From positions 124,001 through 188,000 of the forward strand of contig NZ_JAJQXA010000003.1 in the NCBI RefSeq assembly GCF_021245985.1: a DNA stretch of 64,000 nucleotides. Direction: 5' to 3'. This document shows positions 1 through 9,698 of the stretch, piece after piece. Every line of letters starts with the position of its first letter. Positions within the stretch are counted from its first letter, which is position 1. The notes beneath the pieces are model-generated. The model did not search any database, was not told where the DNA came from, and saw only the letters and a program-made list of their open reading frames with translations. Source of the stretch: Flavobacterium soyae (GTDB lineage: Bacteria > Bacteroidota > Bacteroidia > Flavobacteriales > Flavobacteriaceae). Position numbers and translations under genes: made by a program.

Positions 1-3000
1 TATTCTTTACCTTAATAAAATAAGTAGCAGGGTCAAGATTTGATTTCGTTGCAACTGTAGTCCAGCTAACACCATCATCGAAACTATATTCTGATGCAGC
101 ATTGGTAATTGTAATAGAGCCTTTAGGATTATTGCAATCGGGCTGTATAGTTGTAAATATAGGATTGCTCGGATAATCTGTTGGAGGAATAATGATTGCA
201 GATATTGAAGCAGATTCGCAGCCACTGCTATTTTTAACGCGAACCATATAGGTTCCAGCTAGTAAATTTCCTGAATTTGGATTGGCTGAATAACTTTTGC
301 CATTGTCAAAACTATATTGATCTGCTGTACTTGTAATTAAAATTGAACCAAAAGGATTACTGCAAGTAATAGGCTGCGTAATATTTAAAGTTGGAATTGA
401 AGGAGCATTTGGTGCTGTTTTGATGATTGCTTTATATACAGCAGATGCGCAGCCATTTGTGTATTTTATTCGGATAGAATAATTTCCAGGAGGTAAACTA
501 CTTGTATTATTGGTATTCCAGGTAATGCCATCATCAAAACTATATAGATTCGCAACTGTAGAAACCATAATGCTGCCTGTAGACGAATTACAACCAGTTG
601 GGTCTGTGACTACAACTTGTGGCGCTTCAGGAATTATAGGTGCAGCTTGTATAGTGACAGGTACAGCAAGAGAAATACAACCCGAATTATATTTAATCAT
701 TAAATTATAGGTTCCTGCTGATAGATTAGATTTTGTATTAGATGTTCCAAACGTAATTCCGTTATCAAAACTATAAAAATCGGCAGCAGTATTAATTGAA
801 ATTGATCCTGTAAAATCGGTGCAAGTGGGTTGAGTTGCTGTAAAAGCAGGAGCTGAAAGCGGTGATAATGGCGATATCGTGACTGGAGCAGCATCTGAAA
901 CACAACCTGTTGAATTTTTAATTTTTATAAAATATGTACCTGGAGAAAGATCTGTTTTTGTATTAGAAAAAACGTAGGTTAATCCATTGTCATAGCTGTA
1001 AGTTGCTGCATTTGTTGTAATAGTAATAGAACCTTTTGATGAGCCGCAGCTTGGCTGAGTAGTAGTAAAATTTGGAGCCGCAATTGTAGTACCAGAGCTC
1101 AAATTGACAACAGTTGTTGATGATTCGCAGCTATAAGAATCTGTTTTGATTTTAATAATATAGGTACCAGCCCCAACATTTATTTTCGTTGGGCTTGTTG
1201 TCCAGCTGTTTCCATCATTGAAACTATAACTTATAGCTGATGTTGTTATGGTGATGCTGCCATCAGTGGCGCCACAGGAAGAAGGTTGAACTATCTTAAC
1301 AGTAGGTGCGGCAGGAATTGCGGGAGGAGTATATATATAGGCATAACTACCAGAAGAAGTACAGCCTAAAGTGTTTTTTATTAATACATTGTATGAGCCG
1401 CTAGCTAAATTTTTCTTTACAGGATTTGTAGTCCAAGTTATTCCTCCATCAAAACTATATTGGTCTGCAGTAGAATTTACTATTATAGTTCCAGCTGGAG
1501 TACCACAAGTAGGTTGAATAACATTTACATTTGGCGAAGGTAGATAATAAGTGTTTATGTACACATATTGTGAATTTGACATACAACCCGCAGCATTTTT
1601 GATAAGAACGTTATAAGATGAACTTGCAGGATTTAATAAAATTGGATTTGCAGTCCAAGTGCTGCCGCCATCAAAACTATAACTGTCCGCAGGAGTTGTA
1701 ACGGTAATGCTTCCTCCATTTCCACAGCTGGGCTGTACTACTTTTATGTTTGGATTAGGAAGATAGTAAGGAGTAATGAATATTGATAAACCATAAGATT
1801 TACAACCGGCAGCGTTTTTTATCATGATGCTGTAATAACCGGAAGTAAGCCCTGAAAGAACTGGGTTAGTTGTCCAAGTATTACCATTGTCAAAGCTGTA
1901 AGAACTTGCAACAGTTGCAATAGTAATGCTTCCATTGACACCACATGTTGGCTGGATTAATGTAAAATCGGGATTAGGTAAATAATATTCTTGCAGGTTA
2001 GTGTATGTACTGTAAAAGGAAGATGTGCACCCAGAAGCATTTTTTACTACTAAATAATAAGTGTTTGGGCTTAGATTAGTAAATACAGGATTGGTACTCC
2101 AGGTTCTGCCTCCATCGATACTGTATTGTGCTTCAGTTGAAGTAAAGGTTATACTTCCTCCAACCCCGCAAGTAGGTTGTGTTGCTTTAAAAGTAGGAGC
2201 TGGGAGATAAAAATCTTCCAGCCATACCGAGTTGTAGCTAGAGACACAACCTTGAGCATTCTTAATCATTGGATAATAATATCCTGAAGCGAGATTCGAA
2301 AAAACAGGATTTGTTACCCAATTATTTCCATCTATACTATAAGAACTTGCGGTAGTAGTAATGGTAATACTGCCTTTTGTTCCACATCCTGGCTGAACAA
2401 TAGTTGCTTTGGGCGGTGCTAACTTAAAAGAATCCATATAAATGGAAATGTATTTGGATATACAATTACCTTTTTTTATCGTTAAATTGTAATATCCTTC
2501 ACCTAAATTATTAAAAACATTACTTTTATTCCAAGTTGTACCATAATCAATACTGTAATAATCTGCAGTAGTGTTGAATGTAATATTTCCAATATTTCCG
2601 CAACTTGGATAGGTAACTGTATAGTCCGGATCAGGAAGATTTGCGCTATTAATTAAAACATTTACAGAGTTAGAAACACATCCTAAATTGTTTTTTACAG
2701 CAATGCTGTAATATACGTAAGAAGTAAGATTTGATAAAGTAGGAGAAGTCCCCCAAGTATAGCCTCCATCAAAACTATAGAAACTAGCAGTTGTATTTAT
2801 TGTAATACTGCCAGAGGATGTACAAGTTGGTTGAACTACAGTATAATCAGGTATGTCTATATATGGATTACTTAAATAAATAGAGTTTGGATAAGAGGTA
2901 CAGCCAAGCTTATTTTTTGTAAGTATGGTATAAATACCAGGAGGTAATGACTTAGAATTTAGAGTTGTCCAAGTTACACCATTGTCAAAACTATAAAAAT

Positions 3001-3945
3001 CAGATAGTGAGTTGACAGTGATTTTTCCATTTGTACCGCAAGTTGGCTGTTCCGTGCTAATAACTGGCTGACTCAAGTAAGGTTGATTTAAAGAAACATA
3101 ACTTGTACCACTTATACATCCAGCACTGTTTTTAATTTTTATTTGATAATTTCCAAAAGGAAGGGTTTTAACATTATTAGTAGTCCAAGTTGCACCATTA
3201 TCAAAACTATAAGAATCTGCAACTGTAGTTATAGTAATGCTGCCATCTGTGCCACACACAGGCTGTTCAGTTGTATATTCAGGATATGAATTTGTAAAAT
3301 CAGTTAAATAAGCGTAAGTATAGTAGGAAGTACAGCCTAAAGCATTTTTGATTCCTAAAGAATAGCTTCCTGCATCTAAATTACTCATTTTGTTATTTGT
3401 AACCCATGTAGTTCCTCCATCAAAAGTGTAAAAATCTGAAAGAGTATGGATCGTAATACTTCCTTTTACAGTACAAGCGGGTAATTCGATTGTATAAGTT
3501 GGAGTTTCCAGCGTATTACTACTAATAAGTACATTGTTTGCCGACGAAATACAACCTTGTAAATCTTTGGTACGAATTTTATAATTTGCCGGTAAAAGAT
3601 TATTAGCAGTAGGGTTAGTTACCCAGGTTACACCATCATCAAAGCTATAATATGCAGCTGGAGTTATAATGGTAATACTGCCGGTATCTCCGCAAAATAA
3701 AGGATTAGTATAATTGTAATTTGGATACAAAGTAGAAGCAGCTGTAATAGTTACACTTTGAGAATAGGAAGTACATCCATTTACGGTCTTTATTTTTACT
3801 AAATAGGTTCCAGGATATAAATTGTTCTTTATGCTGCTTGTCTGCCAAGTAGCGCCATCATCAAAACTATATTGAGATGCTGGCGAAGTTACTTTTATTG
3901 TTCCTGTGGTAGAAAAACAAGAAGGCTGCATAATCTGCAAAATAG
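1..3945 (-). repeat. 18 in-frame tandem protein repeats (72-77 aa each)
   Basis: The codons for the YSFD core recur at plus-strand positions 77, 305, 533, 764, 989, 1217, 1448, 1670, 1889, 2114, 2330, 2546, 2768, 2984, 3200, 3419, 3638 and 3860. All spacings are multiples of three (216-231 bases). Units are diverged at the DNA level but conserve a Cys near the start, an aromatic-Ser-Phe-Asp turn, a Trp and a closing Gly-Cys. The spacing is 216-225 in the units nearest the N-terminus and mostly 225-231 toward the window edge, so two sub-families may exist. Confidence 0.9.
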
Positions 3946-5749
3946 GAGAGACAGCAGTTTGGCTTGGTTCGATAGTGACACTTGCAGTGCTGGCGCATCC
4001 GAAAGAATCTGTGACAGTAACAGAATAATTTCCTAAGGAAGTTACCGTAATACTTTGTGTGGTTCCTCCTGTACTCCATAAATACGAAGATCCTGGAGAA
4101 GAAGTTAATACTGTGCTTCCAGAACACACATTTAGGATACCTGTAATATTTGCTGTGGGGTTTCTCACCTCTAAATCGGCAGAAATTATTTTGTAGCAAG
4201 CTGCATCTCTGTTTACTCTAACAAAAATAGAAGCACTTGAACTTGGATAACTTGTAAAATTGGCGATAGCATTCAAGTTGGACTCTGCTTCTTTGTAATT
4301 TTTGAAATAGCTAAAATTTAAACCCGTCGTAGAAGGAACAATTAAAGAGTTTAATGTAGATAAATTAAAATTTTCAGTTCCGTCACGGTTAGCATCACAT
4401 TGGGATATTTTGGCAGTTGTTACATTAATAGTACAACTTGAAGAGCAATTCAAAAAAGAAATATCCCAGCCAGGATTTGCGTCAGGATCTGCAGCAGAAT
4501 CAAATGTGGTTCCTGAGCATGAAGTTCCAGAAATGTTATAATCTATTTGTACGCCTACATTATAATTAGCATTTGTAATATTTGGAAAATCACTGTTTTT
4601 TAATGTAAAACAGAATTTTTTATTTGTTGTATCTAAGCTTGAAGTAGTTGATGTACTATAAATAGACACATTGTTGCTATTGTAAACATTTAAAGTGATT
4701 TTTTTTACTGATGCAGAAATTCCTCCAGAATTAGGAATAGTATAATTACCACAAACTGAGATTGGTAAAGTTGGACAAACTTTATTTAAAGGATTAAGTT
4801 CTATAGAACCTTGCAAATTTTCTGCGGAATGTAAGATACAAAAATCATCAACATACATATATCCAAAATGCCCGCCCAATCCACATCTTGAAGCCATAAA
4901 TTCAACGGTAAATTCTTCATTATTTGGAATTGATGAAATATCCAATATTCCTGATTGCCAATTGGTAGTATATAAAGTAACGAAATCAGAATATTGACTT
5001 GGAACCTTGCTGAAAATGCAATTTTTTTCATCTCCTACTAAACAAAATTCACTGACAACTTTCTTATTTTTATCCAAAATCCGAGCTTTTACAAAAGCTT
5101 GATTATCCGTATGACTATTGTCGTATACACTTTGTATTACTGCTTTGTAGTTAAATTTTAGATAATTTTCATTATTTGTTTTAAACCTCTTGCCCTGAAC
5201 AATAGAACCATAGGTAGAAGAGTTCTCATAATTAATTTTAAGAGCATATTGATCAAATGCTTTAATATCTCCCATATATGGATCAACCAAACTGGCAGAA
5301 ACAGTAGTTGCCATAATATCCATATTATTAGGATTATAGCGATTGATATAGGAATCGGCAGTATTGCTAATCGATTGGCATTGTGTTGGACCAGGAGGAT
5401 CGCCTATTGTGCAAAGAAAATTTTTAAGATAACTGTTGCCATTTATAGTTTCATATTGTTCAAAACCTCCATTAGTACACATTTCTACTCCTTGAAGAGT
5501 AGCTGCTGTTTTTGAAGTCAAATTTCCATCTTTTGAATTCAAAATTACTTTTTTTAAATCCAGGACTTCTGCTTTCATCCTTTCCTCCCTAATTTTCAAA
5601 AATTGTTTTTGTTCTTCTAAATTTTGAATTAAATGGCCATGTCTATCTTCTAATAAAAATTTATTAGACGAATTCGGATTAATTTCTTGCGCAAAGACAC
5701 AAGAACATTTGATAAAAACAGTAAAAAAGAGTAAAATTCTAAGCTTCAT
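1..5749 (-). CDS. Giant secreted repeat protein, SprB/adhesin-like (C-terminus outside window)
   Basis: The reading frame stays open from ATG at 5749 to the window edge (1,916 codons, no stop codon met at the repeat positions checked). It starts with a Sec signal peptide (MKLRILLFFTVF..., likely cut after VFA). A Cys-containing head of about 450 residues follows, including a segment with the phrase QCDANRDGTENFNLS that resembles a domain of flavobacterial T9SS type B proteins. Next comes one PKD/Ig-like unit (about 3950-4150), then 18 tandem units of 72-77 residues, each with YSFDxGxxW and two conserved Cys. The architecture matches flavobacterial gliding or adhesion surface proteins exported by type IX secretion. 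The expected C-terminal sorting domain would lie left of position 1, so export by T9SS is inferred. On the minus strand a TAnnTTTG-like box is at 5768-5775. The gene is divergent from the radical SAM gene. The exact ligand is unknown. Confidence 0.85.
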   Translation of the reverse strand, partial: MKLRILLFFTVFIKCSCVFAQEINPNSSNKFLLEDRHGHLIQNLEEQKQFLKIREERMKAEVLDLKKVILNSKDGNLTSKTAATLQGVEMCTNGGFEQYETINGNSYLKNFLCTIGDPPGPTQCQSISNTADSYINRYNPNNMDIMATTVSASLVDPYMGDIKAFDQYALKINYENSSTYGSIVQGKRFKTNNENYLKFNYKAVIQSVYDNSHTDNQAFVKARILDKNKKVVSEFCLVGDEKNCIFSKVPSQYSDFVTLYTTNWQSGILDISSIPNNEEFTVEFMASRCGLGGHFGYMYVDDFCILHSAENLQGSIELNPLNKVCPTLPISVCGNYTIPNSGGISASVKKITLNVYNSNNVSIYSTSTTSSLDTTNKKFCFTLKNSDFPNITNANYNVGVQIDYNISGTSCSGTTFDSAADPDANPGWDISFLNCSSSCTINVTTAKISQCDANRDGTENFNLSTLNSLIVPSTTGLNFSYFKNYKEAESNLNAIANFTSYPSSSASIFVRVNRDAACYKIISADLEVRNPTANITGILNVCSGSTVLTSSPGSSYLWSTGGTTQSITVTSLGNYSVTVTDSFGCASTASVTIEPSQTAVSPILQIMQPSCFSTTGTIKVTSPASQYSFDDGATWQTSSIKNNLYPGTYLVKIKTVNGCTSYSQSVTITAASTLYPNYNYTNPLFCGDTGSITIITPAAYYSFDDGVTWVTNPTANNLLPANYKIRTKDLQGCISSANNVLISSNTLETPTYTIELPACTVKGSITIHTLSDFYTFDGGTTWVTNNKMSNLDAGSYSLGIKNALGCTSYYTYAYLTDFTNSYPEYTTEQPVCGTDGSITITTVADSYSFDNGATWTTNNVKTLPFGNYQIKIKNSAGCISGTSYVSLNQPYLSQPVISTEQPTCGTNGKITVNSLSDFYSFDNGVTWTTLNSKSLPPGIYTILTKNKLGCTSYPNSIYLSNPYIDIPDYTVVQPTCTSSGSITINTTASFYSFDGGYTWGTSPTLSNLTSYVYYSIAVKNNLGCVSNSVNVLINSANLPDPDYTVTYPSCGNIGNITFNTTADYYSIDYGTTWNKSNVFNNLGEGYYNLTIKKGNCISKYISIYMDSFKLAPPKATIVQPGCGTKGSITITTTASSYSIDGNNWVTNPVFSNLASGYYYPMIKNAQGCVSSYNSVWLEDFYLPAPTFKATQPTCGVGGSITFTSTEAQYSIDGGRTWSTNPVFTNLSPNTYYLVVKNASGCTSSFYSTYTNLQEYYLPNPDFTLIQPTCGVNGSITIATVASSYSFDNGNTWTTNPVLSGLTSGYYSIMIKNAAGCKSYGLSIFITPYYLPNPNIKVVQPSCGNGGSITVTTPADSYSFDGGSTWTANPILLNPASSSYNVLIKNAAGCMSNSQYVYINTYYLPSPNVNVIQPTCGTPAGTIIVNSTADQYSFDGGITWTTNPVKKNLASGSYNVLIKNTLGCTSSGSYAYIYTPPAIPAAPTVKIVQPSSCGATDGSITITTSAISYSFNDGNSWTTSPTKINVGAGTYIIKIKTDSYSCESSTTVVNLSSGTTIAAPNFTTTQPSCGSSKGSITITTNAATYSYDNGLTYVFSNTKTDLSPGTYFIKIKNSTGCVSDAAPVTISPLSPLSAPAFTATQPTCTDFTGSISINTAADFYSFDNGITFGTSNTKSNLSAGTYNLMIKYNSGCISLAVPVTIQAAPIIPEAPQVVVTDPTGCNSSTGSIMVSTVANLYSFDDGITWNTNNTSSLPPGNYSIRIKYTNGCASAVYKAIIKTAPNAPSIPTLNITQPITCSNPFGSILITSTADQYSFDNGKSYSANPNSGNLLAGTYMVRVKNSSGCESASISAIIIPPTDYPSNPIFTTIQPDCNNPKGSITITNAASEYSFDDGVSWTTVATKSNLDPATYFIKVKN

Positions 5750-5887
5750 TTAGTGAAATTTGGTGAGCAAATATAGCCAAAAAACTATGCCGTAAATATG
5801 AATAAAGAAATGTTTTATAAGTTTTATATCAATAATAAAAACTTAAAAGATTTGATGACGTTAGTAAAATAATTAGGATTAATTTCT

Positions 5888-5921
5888 TTTGTCAAATAAT
5901 TCTAAATATCCCGTATTTTTG
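5888..5921 (+). promoter_or_regulatory. Bacteroidota promoter of the radical SAM gene
   Basis: TTTG at 5888-5891, a 22-base spacer and TATTTTTG (TAnnTTTG) at 5914-5921. Transcription would start about 5927, leaving only about a 12-base leader before the TTG start at 5939. Confidence 0.6.
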
Positions 5922-5938
5922 CATAAAAATAAATCCTT

Positions 5939-8137
5939 TTGAAAACGAAACTTTTTGTAATTACACCGCCATTTACCCAACTGAATACACCGTATCCAGC
6001 AACTGCGTATATAAAAGGTTTTCTGAACACAAAAAATATTGAATCGGTTCAGGCAGATTTGGGGATTGATGTGATTTTAGAATTGTTTTCAAAAAAAGGA
6101 TTAATCAATTTATTCCAATCTATTAACCAACAACCAACAACCGACAACTGCAAAAGAATTTTTGCTTTACAGGATGAATATATCAAAACGATCGATCCCG
6201 TAATTCAGTTTTTGCAGGGAAAAAATCCAACATTGGCATTGCAGATTTGTCAGGAAGATTTTTTGCCGGAAGCTTCTCGTTTTGCGCAGTTAGAAGAACT
6301 CGATTGGGCCTTTGGAACAATGGGAACTCAGGACAAAGCAAAACATTTAGCAACTTTATATCTCGAAGATATTTCGGATTTTATTGTAGAATGTATCGAT
6401 GAAAATTTTGGCTTTAGCCGATATGCCGAACGTTTAGGGCGAAGCGCCAATTCTTTTGATGAATTGTACGAAGCACTGCAGCAAGAACCCACTTATATCG
6501 ATTCGATTTTAATTTCGATTTTAAAAGAAAAAATTGAAGCTGTAAAACCAACATTATTTTTAATTTCTGTTCCCTTTCCTGGAAATTTATACAGCGCATT
6601 TCGATCTGCTCAATGGGTGAAACAAAATCATCCCGAAATTAAAATTTCAATGGGAGGCGGTTTCCCAAATACTGAATTACGTTCACTTTCGGATAAACGA
6701 GTTTTTGAATTTTTTGATTTTATTACTTTGGATGATGGTGAAGTTCCGATTGAAGAACTTGTTGAAAATATGTCATCCCGAGCGGAGTCGAGGGATGAGA
6801 AGTATTATAAAAGAACTTTTTTATTAGAAAATGGAGAAGTTGTCTACAAAAACAATTCCCTAAAACACGATTACAAACAAGCTTACGTAGGAACACCGGA
6901 TTATTCAGATCTTCCTTTGGATAAATACATTTCGGTAATCGAAATTGTAAATCCGATGCATAGAATGTGGAGCGATGGTCGCTGGAATAAACTCACAATG
7001 GCGCACGGCTGTTATTGGGGAAAATGCACTTTCTGCGATATTTCTCTTGATTATATTAAAGTTTACGAACCTGTTGCAGCAAGTTTACTTTGCGACCGAA
7101 TGGAAGAATTGATTCTTCAAACAGGTCAAAACGGTTTTCATTTTGTAGATGAAGCTGCACCGCCTGCTTTAATGCGTGCTTTGGCACTCGAAATTTTAAA
7201 ACGAAAATTAGCTGTAACCTGGTGGACCAACATTCGATTTGAAAAGAGCTTTTCTAAAGATTTATGTTTATTGCTAAAAGCTTCCGGCTGTATTGCAGTT
7301 TCAGGAGGTTTAGAAGTTGCTTCGGATCGATTATTGAAATTAATTGACAAAGGTGTAACGGTAGAACAAGTTGCAAAAGTAACCCGCAATTTTACCGAGG
7401 CAGGAATAATGGTCCACGCGTATTTAATGTACGGATATCCTACGCAAACTATTCAGGAAACGATTGACAGTCTTGAAATGGTTCGTCAGTTGTTTGAAGC
7501 CGGAGTTTTGCAATCAGGATTTTGGCATCAGTTTGCATTGACGGCTCATAGTCCGGTTGGATTATATCCAGAGCAATTTGGCGTAACTAAAAAAACAGAA
7601 TTAATTGGAACTTTTGCCAATAACGATATTGAATATACAGATTCAACAGGAATCAATCACGATAAATTCAGCTTCGGATTAAAAAAATCACTTTTCAATT
7701 TCATGCATGGAATTTGTTTTGATTACGAACTGCAAGATTGGTTTGATTTCAAGATTCCGAAAACAAAAATTCATCCTGATTTTATTTTTAATGCACTCGA
7801 AGAACAAAACGATTTCAATACAAAACCAAATGCAAAAGTAGTCTGGCTTGGTGGAAAACCTTCGGCAGAAATCTTCACAAAATCAAAAAAAGGCAGAAGC
7901 TGGGAAATGATGTCTCTGACTTTTCATGATAAAAAAGAAAGTTTTACTATTCAAACTAGTAAAGAAGAAGGTGAGTGGTTGATTGAGATTCTGGGCAAAA
8001 TATCAATTTTGAATACTAAAAATTATACATTTCAGGAAGTTAAAAATGATTTCGAAACTTCATTAGAAGATTTTGAATTATTTTGGTATTCAAAACCAAT
8101 TAATACTTTACGCGAATTCGGATTATTAGTTTTGTAA
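5939..8137 (+). CDS. B12-binding-type radical SAM protein
   Basis: 732 residues from a TTG start. The opening (ITPPFTQLNTPYPATAYIKGF) and a central SxGGGFPN segment fit the Rossmann-like B12-binding half, without the DxHxxG cobalamin-His motif. The radical SAM cluster site is at residues 358-366, reading C-YWGK-C-TF-C, a CX4CX2C spacing rather than canonical CX3CX2C. The substrate is unknown. Residues near 278-288 (SSRAESRDEK) are encoded by a palindromic intergenic-type repeat, and residues near 63-71 by a 7-base tandem repeat, so two lineage-specific insertions seem to be tolerated. It converges with the MBL-fold gene, one base apart. The family assignment is solid and the function open. 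Confidence 0.85.
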   Translation: MKTKLFVITPPFTQLNTPYPATAYIKGFLNTKNIESVQADLGIDVILELFSKKGLINLFQSINQQPTTDNCKRIFALQDEYIKTIDPVIQFLQGKNPTLALQICQEDFLPEASRFAQLEELDWAFGTMGTQDKAKHLATLYLEDISDFIVECIDENFGFSRYAERLGRSANSFDELYEALQQEPTYIDSILISILKEKIEAVKPTLFLISVPFPGNLYSAFRSAQWVKQNHPEIKISMGGGFPNTELRSLSDKRVFEFFDFITLDDGEVPIEELVENMSSRAESRDEKYYKRTFLLENGEVVYKNNSLKHDYKQAYVGTPDYSDLPLDKYISVIEIVNPMHRMWSDGRWNKLTMAHGCYWGKCTFCDISLDYIKVYEPVAASLLCDRMEELILQTGQNGFHFVDEAAPPALMRALALEILKRKLAVTWWTNIRFEKSFSKDLCLLLKASGCIAVSGGLEVASDRLLKLIDKGVTVEQVAKVTRNFTEAGIMVHAYLMYGYPTQTIQETIDSLEMVRQLFEAGVLQSGFWHQFALTAHSPVGLYPEQFGVTKKTELIGTFANNDIEYTDSTGINHDKFSFGLKKSLFNFMHGICFDYELQDWFDFKIPKTKIHPDFIFNALEEQNDFNTKPNAKVVWLGGKPSAEIFTKSKKGRSWEMMSLTFHDKKESFTIQTSKEEGEWLIEILGKISILNTKNYTFQEVKNDFETSLEDFELFWYSKPINTLREFGLLVL
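6125..6152 (+). repeat. Heptanucleotide tandem repeat inside the radical SAM gene
   Basis: Two exact AACCAAC units are followed by AACCGAC and AACTGCA, encoding NQQPTTDN. Seven is not a multiple of three, so gain or loss of one unit would shift the frame. Confidence 0.7.
6772..6801 (+). repeat. REP-like palindrome inserted in frame in a coding region
   Basis: The arms TCATCCC and GGGATGA enclose a GAGCGGAGTCGA core. The same core with different but self-complementary arms occurs between genes at 14877-14902. Here it codes SSRAESRDE without breaking the frame. Confidence 0.75.
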
Positions 8138-8138
8138 C

Positions 8139-8903
8139 TTAATAATCTACACTAGTTCCGTCACTTGGGATAGCAACTTTAGACAAAAGATTATTTTCAG
8201 TCAGTGCTTTTCTTAATTCTTCGCGAGTTGTTGGGCAGTGATTTAAAGCTTCAAGATGATTGGCAAAAACTTTTCCGGGTGCAAGAGTGGTAAACTTCAA
8301 AATATCATTGATTCGCATTAACAAAGGCTGTCCAATATCTAATCTGGCAGTTCCGCAGGCAACTGTTGCAATATCTGGTTTAAGTTCAATTAATGCTTTT
8401 TGAACATCATCTGTAAAAATAGTATCAGAACTTATATAAATTGATTTTTCGTTTGGAAGTTCGATGTAAAAACCCATTACATTTCCCATTAATCTGGCAA
8501 TAAATCCGTAACCATGAAGAGCGGGAATTCCAATGATTTTTCCACCTAAAAAAGGCTGAGGTTCCCAATAATTTAAAGTCTGTACAATATTAAGTCCTCT
8601 TTGCTGCAAAACTTTTTCATCTTTTACGCTGCAGATTACAGGAACGCTTTTTCGTCTCAAAAATACTTCCCCGGCTTTATCTATATGATCCGGGTGTAAA
8701 TGCGTAATTAAACAATGCGTGACATTACTCAAAATTTCCCTGCTGTTTTTAGGCAGGGCCACAAGTGGGTTTCTTTTGGGTTTATAACGAAAAATGGTGA
8801 ATGGTGCGATCGTTTTTCTTTTTCCTAACATCGGATCGACAAGAATAACATGCTCTTCTGTCTCAATTACCAATGTGGCATTTCGCAAATGATGTATTTT
8901 CAT
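8139..8903 (-). CDS. Metallo-beta-lactamase-fold hydrolase (UlaG-like)
   Basis: 254 residues from ATG at 8903, with no signal peptide, so cytoplasmic. The zinc motif THLHPDH gives H68, H70, D72 and H73. Later acidic and His positions (SSDT near 152-155, NHLEALNHCP near the C-terminus) fit a UlaG/YycJ-like binuclear metal hydrolase. The substrate cannot be read from sequence; L-ascorbate-6-phosphate lactonase and other phosphoesters are family precedents only. Its stop lies one base from that of the convergent radical SAM gene. Confidence 0.85.
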   Translation of the reverse strand: MKIHHLRNATLVIETEEHVILVDPMLGKRKTIAPFTIFRYKPKRNPLVALPKNSREILSNVTHCLITHLHPDHIDKAGEVFLRRKSVPVICSVKDEKVLQQRGLNIVQTLNYWEPQPFLGGKIIGIPALHGYGFIARLMGNVMGFYIELPNEKSIYISSDTIFTDDVQKALIELKPDIATVACGTARLDIGQPLLMRINDILKFTTLAPGKVFANHLEALNHCPTTREELRKALTENNLLSKVAIPSDGTSVDY

Positions 8904-9011
8904 ATCTGGGAAAATTAGAACTTAAAAATACAAAGATTTTTCAAAATCTATTTACAGATTTTTCTTTATTTTTAACAGAATTGTTATTATTTGCAAGAAT
9001 ACACGTTACAA

Positions 9012-9698
9012 TTATGCTATAGAAAATCTAAAACCAATTCCGTGCAGGTTTTCAATGGAAATACCTTTTTCGTTTGATAAAATTTTACGCAGACGCGAAA
9101 TAAAAACATCAAGACTTCTTCCCATAAAATAATCATCAGTTCCCCAGAGTGCAGTTAAAATCTGCTCTCTTTTTAAAACTAAATTCTTATTGTCAAGAAA
9201 CAATTTTAGCAATTCGGCTTCACGCTGTGTAAGACCGACCTTTTCTTCATCGTTAAAAAGAATGAAATTTTTAGTGTCAAATTGATATTTTCCAATTTCG
9301 TAAACCGATTTTTCGACTTTATTGTTTTTCTGGGAGCGTTTCAGAAAAACTTCAATTTTTAATATTAATTCTTCAATGCTGAAAGGCTTTACCAAATAAT
9401 CATCGGCACCAAGGCGAAGCCCTTTTATACGGTCTTCTTTTAAAGTTTTAGCCGAAAGAAAAATAATGGGAACATCAGTATCAATTTTTCTAACTTCTTC
9501 AGCCAATTCAAAACCATCCATTTTTGGCATCATAATATCAAAAATACAAATGTCAAAATCTTCATTTTTAAAAGTTTCCAAACCAGATTTTCCATTCGTA
9601 CAATGAATCACTTCATAATTATTCTGCTCCAGATTATCTTTGGTCAAAAACGCCAGCGTTTCATCATCTTCGGTATAAAGTATCTTGAAATTTTTCAT
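9012..9698 (-). CDS. OmpR-family response regulator
   Basis: 228 residues. The receiver domain has acidic pocket D11/D12, phospho-acceptor D54 (FDIMMPKMDG) and the LVKPF lysine. The C-terminal winged-helix DNA-binding domain ends in GIGFRFSIA, typical of OmpR/PhoB (Trans_reg_C). It overlaps the upstream kinase gene by four bases (ATGA), so the two are translationally coupled and form a cognate pair. Target genes are unknown; the divergent DUF1573 gene is the nearest candidate. Confidence 0.92.
   Translation of the reverse strand: MKNFKILYTEDDETLAFLTKDNLEQNNYEVIHCTNGKSGLETFKNEDFDICIFDIMMPKMDGFELAEEVRKIDTDVPIIFLSAKTLKEDRIKGLRLGADDYLVKPFSIEELILKIEVFLKRSQKNNKVEKSVYEIGKYQFDTKNFILFNDEEKVGLTQREAELLKLFLDNKNLVLKREQILTALWGTDDYFMGRSLDVFISRLRKILSNEKGISIENLHGIGFRFSIA

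Noticed and set aside
1..3945. Regular 216-231 base periodicity could suggest a CRISPR or satellite array
   Set aside because: The period is in-frame, codes for a conserved protein unit, and the units are diverged in sequence; no short direct repeats with spacers.
3867..4199. Minus-strand frame at 3867-4199
   Set aside because: It is out of frame with the giant repeat protein, which is the supported coding frame there.
5768..5775. Full promoter for the giant repeat protein
   Set aside because: Only the TAnnTTTG half was found, so it is not listed as a separate feature.
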